Assembly: GCF_019218295.1 (NCBI RefSeq)
Contig: NZ_JAHUZF010000006.1
Coordinates: 434,001 to 498,000 of the forward strand
Source: Maritimibacter sp. DP1N21-5
GTDB lineage: Bacteria > Pseudomonadota > Alphaproteobacteria > Rhodobacterales > Rhodobacteraceae
Length of the DNA: 64,000 nucleotides
Direction: 5' to 3'
Below, one piece after another: positions 33,105-41,736 of the stretch (positions within the stretch are counted from its first letter, which is position 1; each line of letters opens with the position of its first letter). The position numbers and the translations under genes are program-made. The notes under the pieces are model-generated. The model worked only from the letters and a program-made list of their open reading frames with translations. It searched no databases and was not told where the DNA came from.

Positions 33105-35684
33105 TTGTTAGACACAACTCAGCCTTTCCACGGCGATCCGGCTCTGCCTGTGCCGGTTGTCACCTTTCTTTCGTCCAACAGGACACAGTATTCCTACTAC
33201 GACTCCTCCGGCGCCCTGCTCGGTGAGGTCATCGTCAAGGTCGAAGGCGACATGACGAGCTATGACTTTTACGACGAAACCGGTGCCAAGCTCGGCTCGG
33301 TCGATGAGAAGGTTCAGGGCGATACCGTCAATCTCTGGGTCTTCGACGCGGACGGTGCTCAGGTATCGCGCGAACGAACGATCACGCGCGACCAGTATAC
33401 ATTGGTCGAGCACTGGGACGCGGACGGCTTCACACATGCCGAGAAGTTCATTCATACGGCGACCCAGACGGGCGTGCAGACCTATGACTCCGACTGGAAC
33501 CTGGTGTCGGCGCATCTCGAAACCGACAATGGCAAGGGCCGCACCCAGACGGCCGATTACGGCTCCGACTGGTTCGTGATCTATCGGGAAACGACGACCG
33601 TAGCGGACAACGTCACGACGACCGTGATCGAGGAAAACGGAGCCGGGAACATCACCGGCGGCACTATCGTCACCGTGAAGTCCGACTTCACCCTGGCGGA
33701 AACCTTCGGGACGGATTGGGTCCTGTCGGGCGCGGTGAAGACGATCCACACCACGACCCAGACCGGCGAACAGGTCTATGACGGCGACTGGAACCTGATC
33801 TCGGCGCATCTGGAGACCGACGACGGAAATGGACGGACGCAGATTGCGGATTACGGCCCCGACTGGTTCGTGATCTTCCGGGAAACCACGACGGTGTCGG
33901 GAAATGTAACCAAGGTTGTCATCGAGGAAAACGGCGCTGGGAACATCACCGGGGGCACGTCGACTACGGTCACGGATGACGCGACCCTGATCGAGAACTA
34001 CGGTCCCGGCTGGGTCCAGATGGATGCGGTGAAGCAGATCCACAACGCCACGCAGACCGGGGTCCAGTATTACGACGGCGACTGGAACCTGATCTCGGCG
34101 CATCTGGAGACCGACGACGGAAATGGACGGACGCAGATTGCGGATTACGGCCCCGACTGGTTCGTGATCTTCCGGGAAACCACGACGGTGTCGGGAAATG
34201 TAACCAAGATTGTCATCGAGGAAAACGGCGCCGGGAACATCACCGGGGGCACGTCGACCACGGTCACGGATGACGCGACCCTGATCGAGAACTACGGTCC
34301 CGGCTGGGTCCTGATGGATGCGGTGAAGCAGATCCACAACGCCACGCAGACCGGCATCCAGTATTACGACGGCGACTGGAACCTCGTCTCGGCGCACCTC
34401 GAAACCGACGACGGAAATGGGCGGACGCAGGTCGCGGATTATGGCCCCGACTGGTTCGTGATCTTCCGGGAAACCGTAGCGGTCACCGGGAACGTGACGA
34501 AAACCGTGATCGAGGAAAACGGGGCCGGCAACATCACGGGCGGAACCGTCGTGACCGTCAAACCCGACTTCACACTCGTCGAGACCTATGGCGCGGGCTG
34601 GATTCTGACCGGTGGGGTCAAGCACGTTCACAGCGCGACGAAGACCGGCACCCAGACCTATGATGCCGACTGGAAGCTCCTTGCGGCTTCGCTCGTCATC
34701 ATCGACGGTAACCGCCATGTCACCGAAGAATATGGCGAAGACTGGTCGCTGATCTCGCGGCTGCGGGTCACCACGCTCGATTACAAGGTCGTGACCGAGC
34801 TACTGGAGGGCGAGGATGCCACGCTCAAGTGGCGGACGATCGACTATGGCGATGGTCCCGGTGTCGAGAACCGCTTCGAGGTCTTCGATGGCGCGGGCAA
34901 TTTCGTGGGAACCGACGTTCGCGACCTCATGCTGGGCGACGATGGCGAGGATGATTTCCTCGGCGGTCTTGGCGATGACTTCCTCGACGGTGAGAAGGGG
35001 GCCGATGTGCTCGACGGCGGCGAAGGCGCGGACGAGATCGACGGCGGGGACGGCGACGACCTCATCCTGGGCGGCGACGGAGACGACGACATCAGGGGCG
35101 GCAACGGTGACGACTGGATCGACGGGGGCGACGGCGACGACCTCATCGACGGCAGCCGCGACGACGACACGATCTTTGCCGGTGAGGGTAACGACACGGT
35201 CAAAGGCGGTTCTGGCGACGATACGATCGACGGCGGCGCCGGCGACGATATCCTGTCGGGCGGCGCGGATGATGATTTGATCTTCGGCGGCACCGGTGAC
35301 GACGCGCTTCATGGCGACTCGGGCGATGACACGCTGGTCGGCGGCGGGGGGGCGGACATGCTCTTCGGCTCCAATGGCAAGGATCGGCTGGTGGCCGGTG
35401 GCTCTGGCGATGTGCTCGTCGGCGGCGAGGACGCGGATGTCTTCGTCTTCGCCTTCGATCTGGCGGACAGTGGTGCCACACACGTCGTGAAGGATTTCGT
35501 GCTGGGGGTGGATACCCTCGAATTCACTCTTGGCATCGGTGTCGTGCCGGATCACTTCGACTTCTTGATTGAGGCGGGCGGCACCACCATCCTCTACGAC
35601 GACGATATGGATGGATCGACGGATCTCACCATCCTGCTCGAAGGCGTGGCCGGGATCGGGTTTACTGACCTGACCTTCACCTGA
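33105..35684 (+). CDS. Large RTX repeat exoprotein with four near-identical 98-residue tandem repeats
   Basis: Predicted 859 residues, no signal peptide. A head of about 115 residues with YD-type strands (YSYYDSSGALLGEVIVKVEG) is followed by four 98-residue repeats (33456-34631) and a degenerate fifth. Each repeat has two similar halves built around YDGDWNL and YGPDWFV or YGPGWV. Residues about 608-785 hold some 14 RTX calcium nonapeptides (GGDGDDxI). The C-terminal domain (VVKDFVLGVDTLEFTLGIG) fits a type I secretion signal. TTG 33105 (GGAG at 7 nt) is preferred; GTG 33066 is an alternative. It is probably a surface adhesin or matrix protein. Confidence 0.82.
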   Translation: MLDTTQPFHGDPALPVPVVTFLSSNRTQYSYYDSSGALLGEVIVKVEGDMTSYDFYDETGAKLGSVDEKVQGDTVNLWVFDADGAQVSRERTITRDQYTLVEHWDADGFTHAEKFIHTATQTGVQTYDSDWNLVSAHLETDNGKGRTQTADYGSDWFVIYRETTTVADNVTTTVIEENGAGNITGGTIVTVKSDFTLAETFGTDWVLSGAVKTIHTTTQTGEQVYDGDWNLISAHLETDDGNGRTQIADYGPDWFVIFRETTTVSGNVTKVVIEENGAGNITGGTSTTVTDDATLIENYGPGWVQMDAVKQIHNATQTGVQYYDGDWNLISAHLETDDGNGRTQIADYGPDWFVIFRETTTVSGNVTKIVIEENGAGNITGGTSTTVTDDATLIENYGPGWVLMDAVKQIHNATQTGIQYYDGDWNLVSAHLETDDGNGRTQVADYGPDWFVIFRETVAVTGNVTKTVIEENGAGNITGGTVVTVKPDFTLVETYGAGWILTGGVKHVHSATKTGTQTYDADWKLLAASLVIIDGNRHVTEEYGEDWSLISRLRVTTLDYKVVTELLEGEDATLKWRTIDYGDGPGVENRFEVFDGAGNFVGTDVRDLMLGDDGEDDFLGGLGDDFLDGEKGADVLDGGEGADEIDGGDGDDLILGGDGDDDIRGGNGDDWIDGGDGDDLIDGSRDDDTIFAGEGNDTVKGGSGDDTIDGGAGDDILSGGADDDLIFGGTGDDALHGDSGDDTLVGGGGADMLFGSNGKDRLVAGGSGDVLVGGEDADVFVFAFDLADSGATHVVKDFVLGVDTLEFTLGIGVVPDHFDFLIEAGGTTILYDDDMDGSTDLTILLEGVAGIGFTDLTFT
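33456..34631 (+). repeat. Four tandem 294-bp repeats inside the RTX gene
   Basis: Unit boundaries fall at exact 294-bp steps: 33456, 33750, 34044 and 34338, with a degenerate fifth unit from 34632. Between unit 2 and unit 3, 33780-34043 and 34074-34337 differ at only 4 of 264 positions, two of them silent, so these units were copied or homogenised recently. Units 1 and 4 are more divergent. The length is an exact multiple of 3, so copy number can change without a frameshift. Confidence 0.92.
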
Positions 35685-35792
35685 CGTCAGACATGGCGGT
35701 GCGTTGTCCGGATTGGCCGGGCGGCGCGAATACCTCGTCACACCGGGCCGAACCCACCGGGGACGATACAAGAACGCAAAAGGAAAAGACCT

Positions 35793-36611
35793 TTGATCAA
35801 TACCGTACTCTTTCCGGTTGCCGGCCTTGGAACCCGGCTCTTGCCGGCCACGAAGTCGACGCCCAAAGAGCTCTTGCCCATCTTCGATACGCCCGCGATC
35901 CAGTTCGCGATCAACGAGGCGATCGAAGCCGGCGCGCAGCGCCTCGTGTTCATCACGCACCCTGAAAAGGACAGCATCCTCAAGTATCTGGCGCGCGACT
36001 CGGACGGGATCGCGAGCCTGCGGGAAAAAGGCAAGAACGCGCTTGCCGATACCCTCAACGCAACCGGCGTGCCGGACGGCACGGAGATTGCACTTGTGCT
36101 TCAGACCGAGCGGCTGGGGCTGGGTCACGCGATCATGCTGGGGGCGAACCACGTGCTCGACGGGCCGGTGGGGGTCATCCTGCCCGACGACGTCATTCTG
36201 GGGGCGAGTTGTCTTGCCGAAATGGCGCAGGGCTACAGCGGCGGGCATATGATCGCGGCGATGGAAGTGCCTGAAGACGAGGTGTCGAAATACGGGATCT
36301 TCTCGCCCATCGGGGAACGCATGGGGCGGATGCAGCGGGCAGACGCCATCATCGAAAAGCCGGACCCGAGCGAGGCGCCCTCGCGTCTGGCCGCCGTCGG
36401 GCGCTATATCCTCGACCCTTCGATCTTCCGGACGCTGAAGAAGATCCCGAAAGGTGCGGGTGGCGAATACCAGTTGACCGACGCCATAGCGCAGAGCGCG
36501 GATATCGTCGGGCTGACGGCCTACCACTTCACGGGCACGCGCTTCGACACCGGCAATCACGAGGGGCTTTTGCTGGCGGCTCAGGAGCGGTATCGGCTTC
36601 TGAACCTTTAA
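35793..36611 (+). CDS. galU: UTP--glucose-1-phosphate uridylyltransferase
   Basis: Makes UDP-glucose, the substrate of the nearby Ugd. The 272 residues start at TTG 35793 after AAAAGGAAAAG. The nucleotidyltransferase signature FPVAGLGTRLLPATKSTPKE, the QTERLGLGHAIMLG loop, the metal site GVILPDDVIL and the family stretch AAVGRYILDPSIF are all present. It is slightly shorter than E. coli GalU at the C-terminus. It lies 108 bp after the RTX gene on the same strand, possibly with its own promoter. Confidence 0.95.
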   Translation: MINTVLFPVAGLGTRLLPATKSTPKELLPIFDTPAIQFAINEAIEAGAQRLVFITHPEKDSILKYLARDSDGIASLREKGKNALADTLNATGVPDGTEIALVLQTERLGLGHAIMLGANHVLDGPVGVILPDDVILGASCLAEMAQGYSGGHMIAAMEVPEDEVSKYGIFSPIGERMGRMQRADAIIEKPDPSEAPSRLAAVGRYILDPSIFRTLKKIPKGAGGEYQLTDAIAQSADIVGLTAYHFTGTRFDTGNHEGLLLAAQERYRLLNL

Positions 36612-36676
36612 GCCGACGACCCTGACCTTAAGCCCGGGACGCGCAGGTGGCGCGACCCGGGAACCTCAGGGACCGG

Positions 36677-37174
36677 TCAGGACGACTTGGTCATGAGACC
36701 TGCGAATTTCTCGCTGACGATACCGAAAAGCGCCCCGACGACCATCGAAATCACCGTGCAGACGAGCGGGTTGGCGAGGTTGAAGGTCGCGACATCGGCC
36801 CCGGAAAGAAGCCCGTAGCCCGCGATCGCGGCGTAGCCATAGACCGACGCCGGAATGGCGGCGAGGGCCGGAAGCTTTGCGCCGAGCACCAGCACGAAAG
36901 CGGTGATCGCCACGACCACCGAGGGCCAGAGCACGCCGGGCAGGGGCGCTGTCACCTTCATGATGAGAAGCAGCGCCACGAAGCCGACGATGGCGCCCCA
37001 GATGTTGGCCACGACGGATTTGCGCAAGCCCTCCATCCCGCCGCCGCAGTGATAGAAGCTCGCCCAGGCGATGAAGGCGATCCAGATCTGGATCGTGCCG
37101 ACAGTCAGAAAAAGGTAAGTGGACACACCACCCAAGAGGCCGATGGAGACGGCCAGCGCAAGTATGAGATCCAT
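36677..37174 (-). CDS. DUF1097 integral membrane protein
   Basis: This 165-residue protein has about five hydrophobic helices covering nearly its whole length: ILALAVSIGLLGGVSTYLFL, IWIAFIAWASFYHCGGGMEG, VVANIWGAIVGFVALLLIM, PSVVVAITAFVLVLGAK, LVCTVISMVVGALFGIVSEK. The WASFYHCGGG motif fits DUF1097, a family of inner-membrane proteins of unknown function. It stands alone on the minus strand, convergent with galU. Confidence 0.82.
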   Translation of the reverse strand: MDLILALAVSIGLLGGVSTYLFLTVGTIQIWIAFIAWASFYHCGGGMEGLRKSVVANIWGAIVGFVALLLIMKVTAPLPGVLWPSVVVAITAFVLVLGAKLPALAAIPASVYGYAAIAGYGLLSGADVATFNLANPLVCTVISMVVGALFGIVSEKFAGLMTKSS

Positions 37175-37394
37175 GATGTTCCTCCCTTGGATCGGTCAAA
37201 CCACCGTCGGAGGAAGCTTTTCGTCCCAGTCTTGCACTGCCCCCACGGATGCCCGATTATTGGGGCGAAGCGCGAAAAACCCATTCATTCTTTGGTCTTA
37301 CGACCACTTCGCGACGAAGGTCCGGCTGGACATCCGACCTTGGTCGCGGAACCTTTAGGCGCTTTCATACCTCTCCGAGCGCAGCGTGATCGCC

Positions 37395-37916
37395 TTAGCC
37401 GAAATAGGCCTTGGCAAGTTCGGCACGATCGTAATTGAGGAAGAACTCGTCAAGTTGCGGCGGTGTGATGCCTGCGTGGGACAGCTGCACATGGGCCTGC
37501 CCCCGGTGATGGATCTGGTGCTGGACGAGGTGCGGCAAGATCGCCCCGACCGTTTCCGTCACCCGGCCGCCGGGTCGATCCGTGTCGATCTCGCGCGCAA
37601 GGTCGGCATCGGTCAGGTTGCGGCAGAACATGGCGAACCGCATGTCGGCCTCGGCCTGACGGCTGGCAAGCGTTTCGCGCGAAGACATAGGCGCGCGGTC
37701 GAAGACGCCCAGTCCCTGACCGCCCCCTTCCAGCGCGTCGAGATAGTAGAGATCGACCGCATAGATATGGTCGAGGGTCTGGTCGAGGGACCCGAAAAAG
37801 CCAGGCCGTGGTGCGGTGAAGTCCTCGGCGCTCATCCCCTCCATCGCGGTATAGAGCGTGCGGTTGGCATAGGCGTTGTTCAGCGCGAAGCCGAGCCAGG
37901 GATTGGCGAAAGCCAT
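37395..37916 (-). CDS. DinB-family (DUF664-like) protein
   Basis: This 173-residue four-helix-bundle protein of the DinB/YfiT superfamily carries the three metal-ligand histidines at the expected spacing: FGSLDQTLDHIYAVDLYYLD near residue 47, and HLVQHQIHHRGQAHVQLSHA near residue 129. Members are often thiol-dependent transferases; this one cannot be assigned a substrate. The C-terminal DEFFLNYDRAELAKAYF is usual for the family. It lies 97 bp downstream of paaX on the same strand, but a functional link to phenylacetate is not evident. Confidence 0.85.
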   Translation of the reverse strand: MAFANPWLGFALNNAYANRTLYTAMEGMSAEDFTAPRPGFFGSLDQTLDHIYAVDLYYLDALEGGGQGLGVFDRAPMSSRETLASRQAEADMRFAMFCRNLTDADLAREIDTDRPGGRVTETVGAILPHLVQHQIHHRGQAHVQLSHAGITPPQLDEFFLNYDRAELAKAYFG

Positions 37917-38013
37917 GAGGGCTCCTTTCCGGGGTCGTCGCCCCTGCAGTTGCTCCTGGGATCATATCACGTTCGGCAACCTCGGCGCGACGGGCAAGGG
38001 CGCCCGGAACTGG

Positions 38014-38799
38014 TCACGCCTCGGCCACGGCCTGAAGCGTGGAAATGGCGGGGCGTGGGCATTCGGCGCGCAGGTCGGCGATCCTGCTGCGAGCTCGGGC
38101 GCCGGGCCAAGTCGGGCCGAGCAGGAGGTCAGGCAGGTCGCCGTGGCGCAGGCGCAGGCGCCGGTAGTGGTGAAAGGCCGCCAGCCGCACCACCAGACGC
38201 GCTATCGGGTCGCGTGGCAGGTCGAAGAGCGTGGCCGTGCAGAGTGCCTCGTATTCGGCGCAAAGCTCGGGGTCGGCCACGGAGTCGCGCAGCCAGTCGG
38301 GCAGGGGTCCTGACGGGACACTGGCGATGAGCGCGCCCTCCGGCAGGTCTTGTTCCGGGCCGGCGAAGAGGGCGGCACGGTGCGGCAGGACGAGCGAATC
38401 CTCCGGCAGGAAGTCGGCCAGATCAGGAGCCGGGAGCGAAGGGTCGGGCAGGATCAGATGAACCGGCATAACCGCCGACGGCCCCGCGGCATAGATGATC
38501 GGGCGCACAGCTTCGGTCCGGTCGCGGCCAAGCGGCGTGAGGGCGTAGCTCGACCCGCGACCGTCGCGCGCGGCCTCGATCCAGCCATCACGTTTGAGCC
38601 GGTGCAGCGCGGTGCGCAGGGCCTGATTGTTGATCCCCATGGGCGCGAGGATCATGTCGAGCGTGCGGCCCGACAGGCGATCGCCGGGACGCCGGCAGAG
38701 GTCGCCCATCACGGTGACGACGACGGACCAGACCTTGACGGGACCGACGGCCATGAGCGCGTCGATCCGGCTTTGCGTGGAGGGCGAGAACAGGGTCAT
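38014..38799 (-). CDS. paaX: PaaX-family transcriptional regulator
   Basis: Winged-helix repressor family that senses phenylacetyl-CoA. The 261 residues include an N-terminal HTH domain: VKVWSVVVTVMGDLCRRPGD, MGINNQALRTALHRLKRDGW and the wing AARDGRGSSYALTPLGR. The C-terminal PaaX domain ends with ATLFDLPRDPIARLVVRLAA and FHHYRRLRLRH, typical of the family. It lies 33 bp downstream of paaZ on the same strand. A TetR-type PaaR is also present, so this cluster has two candidate regulators, which is unusual. Confidence 0.88.
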   Translation of the reverse strand: MTLFSPSTQSRIDALMAVGPVKVWSVVVTVMGDLCRRPGDRLSGRTLDMILAPMGINNQALRTALHRLKRDGWIEAARDGRGSSYALTPLGRDRTEAVRPIIYAAGPSAVMPVHLILPDPSLPAPDLADFLPEDSLVLPHRAALFAGPEQDLPEGALIASVPSGPLPDWLRDSVADPELCAEYEALCTATLFDLPRDPIARLVVRLAAFHHYRRLRLRHGDLPDLLLGPTWPGARARSRIADLRAECPRPAISTLQAVAEA

Positions 38800-38832
38800 C
38801 GGGCGGGAGGCTACCCCCCCCCGCAGGCGCCC

Positions 38833-40860
38833 TCAATAGGCGTTCATCGTCAGAAGCTCGTATTGCGCGACTGTCTCGTCGGCATCATCGAGGATCACGA
38901 CATGCCAGCGCACCTCGCCATATTCGCCGGTGCGCCTGGTCTTGCGTTTCACCGTCAGCACCACGTGGATCGGCGTATCCGCGATCACCGGTTTCATGAA
39001 GCGCAGGTTGTCGAGCCCGGTGTTGGCAAGGACGGGGCCTTCGTTGGGTTCCACGAAGAGCCCCGCCGCGAAGCTCAGAAGCAGGTAACCATGTGCCACG
39101 CGGTCGGGGAAGAACGGGTTCCGTTTGGCGGCCTCCGCGTCCATGTGGGCATAGAAGGTGTCGCCGGTGAAACTCGCGAAGTGCTCGATATCCTCCATCG
39201 TCACCACGCGCGGTTCGGTGGTGATCGTCTCGCCGATCTCGATCTGGTTGAAGGTGCGCGTGAAGGGGTGCGCGGGCGCGGGTTTCGGCGTTGCGCCGGG
39301 GACGTGGACGCCGGTGATCGTCTGAAGCATGTCGGGCGAGCCCTGCACGGCGGTGCGTTGCATGAAGTGCTTCACGCCTCGAATGCCACCCATCTCCTCG
39401 CCGCCACCCGCGCGACCGGGGCCGCCGTGGATGAGGTGGGGCATCGGCGAGCCGTGGCCGGTCGATTCTTTCGCCGACATGCGGTCGTTGATGTAGACCC
39501 GGCCGTGCCAGGCGCCGGCGCCCATGACGACGTCGCGCGCCACGCCCGTATCATGCGAGAAGAGCGAGAGAGCGAGCGAACCTTGGCCGCGATTGGCGAG
39601 CGCGACGGCATGATCCGTGTCGCGGTAAGGCATGATCGTCGACACCGGGCCGAAGGCCTCGGTCTCGTGGATTTTCACGGCGGCGTCGGGGTCGGCACAG
39701 TGAAAGAGCATCGGCGGCAGGAAGGCACCCTTGACCTTGTCGGCACCCGCGACCTCGAAGTTGTCCGGGTCGCCGATCACGCGCTGGGCCTCGGTCCCGA
39801 GGATCGCGGCCTTGGCAAGCACGTCGTCGCGCTGGTCAGTCGACACGAGCGCGCCCATCCGCGTGGCCGGGTCGGCCGGGTCCCCGATCACGGTCTTGGA
39901 GAGCCGGGCCTCGAGCGCTTCGATCACATCGGCCACCCGTGCTTCGGGGACGAGGATGCGGCGGATCGCGGTGCATTTCTGCCCCGCTTTTGTGGTCATT
40001 TCCCGCGCGACTTCCTTGATGAAGAGGTCGAACTCCGGCGCGTCCGGCGTCACGTCCGGCCCGAGGATCGAGGCGTTGAGACTGTCGGCCTCGGCGGTGA
40101 AGCGCGTGGCATTGGAAAGGATGCGCGGGTTCGAGCGCAGTTTGAGCGCGGTGTCGGCGGAGCCCGTGAAGCTCACCACGTCCTGCGCGGTCAGACGGTC
40201 GAGCAGATCGCCCGTGCCTCCCGCGATGAACTGAAGCGCGCCCTCGGGAAGCACGCCGGACTCCAGCATGAGCCGCACGGCGAGCTCGGTCACGTAGGAT
40301 GTGGCCGTGGCAGGTTTGACGATCGCGGGCATGCCGGCGAGCAGGGTGGGGGCGAGCTTCTCGAGCATCCCCCAGACCGGGAAGTTGAAGGCATTGATAT
40401 GGACCGCGACGCCCTGCATCGAGGTATAGACATGCTGGCCAAGGAACAGGCCTTGCTTGCCGAATTGCTCCACATCGCCATCGACGAGGAGATGGGCATC
40501 GGGCAACTCGCGCTTGCCCTTTGAAGCATAGACGAAGAGCGTTCCGATGCCGCCGTCGATGTCGTAGGCGTGGTCGGCCTGCGTCGCGCCTGTGTTGAAG
40601 GAGAGGTCATAGAGCGCCTGCTTGTGCTCGGTCAGATGCAGCGCGAGCTTCTTCAGCATCGAGGCGCGTTCGTGGAAGCTCAGGGCGCGCAGGGCCGGGC
40701 CGCCGACCTGCCGCGCATGGTCGAGCATCACCTGCGCGTCGAGGGGTCCGCCCGCCTGCGCGATGACTTCGCCGGTCACGGCCGATGCGATGGGGCGGGC
40801 CTCCGCGCCCGGTTGCGTCCAGGTGCCAGCCGCAAAGCTCGCCACGTTGATGATCGACAT
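38833..40860 (-). CDS. paaZ: Oxepin-CoA hydrolase / 3-oxo-5,6-dehydrosuberyl-CoA semialdehyde dehydrogenase
   Basis: Bifunctional ring-opening enzyme of aerobic phenylacetate breakdown. The 675 residues include an N-terminal aldehyde dehydrogenase (about 1-520) with AINAFNFPVWGMLEKLAPTL, FTGSADTALKLRS and the catalytic Cys in GQKCTAIRRI near residue 290. The C-terminal MaoC-type hydratase (about 535-675) has the Asp/His pair in FTGDTFYAHMD. The chosen ATG 40860 follows CGGGAGGACATC; an earlier in-frame ATG at 40893 lacks such a site. It is divergent from paaG with a TetR-type palindrome between. Confidence 0.96.
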   Translation of the reverse strand: MSIINVASFAAGTWTQPGAEARPIASAVTGEVIAQAGGPLDAQVMLDHARQVGGPALRALSFHERASMLKKLALHLTEHKQALYDLSFNTGATQADHAYDIDGGIGTLFVYASKGKRELPDAHLLVDGDVEQFGKQGLFLGQHVYTSMQGVAVHINAFNFPVWGMLEKLAPTLLAGMPAIVKPATATSYVTELAVRLMLESGVLPEGALQFIAGGTGDLLDRLTAQDVVSFTGSADTALKLRSNPRILSNATRFTAEADSLNASILGPDVTPDAPEFDLFIKEVAREMTTKAGQKCTAIRRILVPEARVADVIEALEARLSKTVIGDPADPATRMGALVSTDQRDDVLAKAAILGTEAQRVIGDPDNFEVAGADKVKGAFLPPMLFHCADPDAAVKIHETEAFGPVSTIMPYRDTDHAVALANRGQGSLALSLFSHDTGVARDVVMGAGAWHGRVYINDRMSAKESTGHGSPMPHLIHGGPGRAGGGEEMGGIRGVKHFMQRTAVQGSPDMLQTITGVHVPGATPKPAPAHPFTRTFNQIEIGETITTEPRVVTMEDIEHFASFTGDTFYAHMDAEAAKRNPFFPDRVAHGYLLLSFAAGLFVEPNEGPVLANTGLDNLRFMKPVIADTPIHVVLTVKRKTRRTGEYGEVRWHVVILDDADETVAQYELLTMNAY

Positions 40861-40903
40861 GATGTCCTCCCGTTTGCCAGATTCGGCGTCCAAAACATTA
40901 TTG

Positions 40904-40917
40904 ACCGTCCGGTCGGT
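40904..40917. promoter_or_regulatory. Probable PaaR operator between paaZ and paaG
   Basis: ACCGTCCGGTCGGT is a 14-bp near-palindrome (12 of 14 positions symmetric). Its core GACCG-N2-CGGTC (40903-40914) is shared exactly with the site at 49689-49700. It lies in the 90-bp gap of the divergent paaZ and paaGIKR units, the latter ending with a TetR-family gene, so PaaR is the natural binding partner. Confidence 0.6.
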
Positions 40918-40950
40918 TTAAGCAACAGTAACCCGAACAGGGAGGACCAG

Positions 40951-41736
40951 ATGAGCGACACGATTCTCGTGGCGGATCACGGTGACTGGGTGGAAGTGAC
41001 CCTCAATCGCCCGGATCGGCTGAACTCATTCACCGAAGAGATGCACCTCGCGCTCCGCGCGGCGCTTGAGGGCGCGGCGACGAAACGCTGCGTGCTACTC
41101 ACGGGGGCGGGGCGGGGCTTCTGCGCGGGGCAGGACCTTGGCGACCGCGATCCGCGCAAGATGGATGACATTGATCTCGGCCATACGGTGCGGACGCTCT
41201 GGGCGCCCTTGGTGCGCCAGATCCGGGCACTCGAGATGCCGGTGATCTGCGCGGTGAACGGCGTGGCGGCCGGGGCGGGCTCCTCGGTCGCGCTCGCCTG
41301 CGATATGGTCTTCGCGGGCGCGAGCGCAAAGTTCATCCAGAGCTTCGCGAATGTCGGGCTCGTCCCCGACACCGGCGGGTCGTTTTCGCTCACCAATCTT
41401 CTAGGGCCTGCACGGGCACGGGGGCTGGCGCTGACCGGCGAGCCTCTGAGTGCACAGCAGGCGGCCGACTGGGGCCTCATCTGGAAATGCGTACCGGATG
41501 AAGAGCTTATGGAGGTCGCACGAGCGCAGGCGGCGATATTCGCGGCAGGTCCGACCTTTGGTTATGCGCAGACGAAGCGGGCCATTCAGGCGGCCGAGAC
41601 CAACACGATGGACGCGCAACTCGACCTCGAGGCGGAGCTCATGTTCCAGTGTGGCCGCTCGCCCGATTACGCCGAGGGCGTGGGCGCTTTCCTCGACAAG
41701 CGAAAGCCGGCCTTCACAGGGAGAAAACCCGTATGA
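40951..41736 (+). CDS. paaG: 2-(1,2-epoxy-1,2-dihydrophenyl)acetyl-CoA isomerase
   Basis: Crotonase-fold enzyme converting the ring epoxide to oxepin-CoA. The 261 residues show GRGFCAGQDLGDRDP (oxyanion-hole loop near residue 55) and AVNGVAAGAGSSVALACDMV near residue 100, and FANVGLVPDTGGSFSLTNLL with the PaaG-typical Asp near residue 135. Start ATG 40951 follows GGGAGGACC; the open frame upstream is opposite paaZ. It is first in paaG-paaI-paaK-paaR, overlapping paaI by 4 bp. Confidence 0.94.
   Translation: MSDTILVADHGDWVEVTLNRPDRLNSFTEEMHLALRAALEGAATKRCVLLTGAGRGFCAGQDLGDRDPRKMDDIDLGHTVRTLWAPLVRQIRALEMPVICAVNGVAAGAGSSVALACDMVFAGASAKFIQSFANVGLVPDTGGSFSLTNLLGPARARGLALTGEPLSAQQAADWGLIWKCVPDEELMEVARAQAAIFAAGPTFGYAQTKRAIQAAETNTMDAQLDLEAELMFQCGRSPDYAEGVGAFLDKRKPAFTGRKPV

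Noticed and set aside
33456..34631. The regular tandem repeats could suggest a CRISPR array
   Set aside because: The period is 294 bp with no short-repeat/spacer pattern, and the repeats are coding in one continuous frame.
34930..35460. Short G/A-rich repeats in the RTX region
   Set aside because: They simply encode the calcium-binding nonapeptides and need no separate DNA-level explanation.
36620..36665. CCCGGG-based inverted repeat after galU
   Set aside because: The stem is interrupted and lacks a T tract; a terminator is plausible but not supported enough to list.
38350..40524. A very long plus-strand open frame (over 700 codons) opposite paaZ
   Set aside because: It is a shadow of GC-rich codon bias: the complementary strand encodes a full PaaZ with catalytic motifs, and the plus frame is low-complexity Arg/His/Gly-rich with no family pattern.
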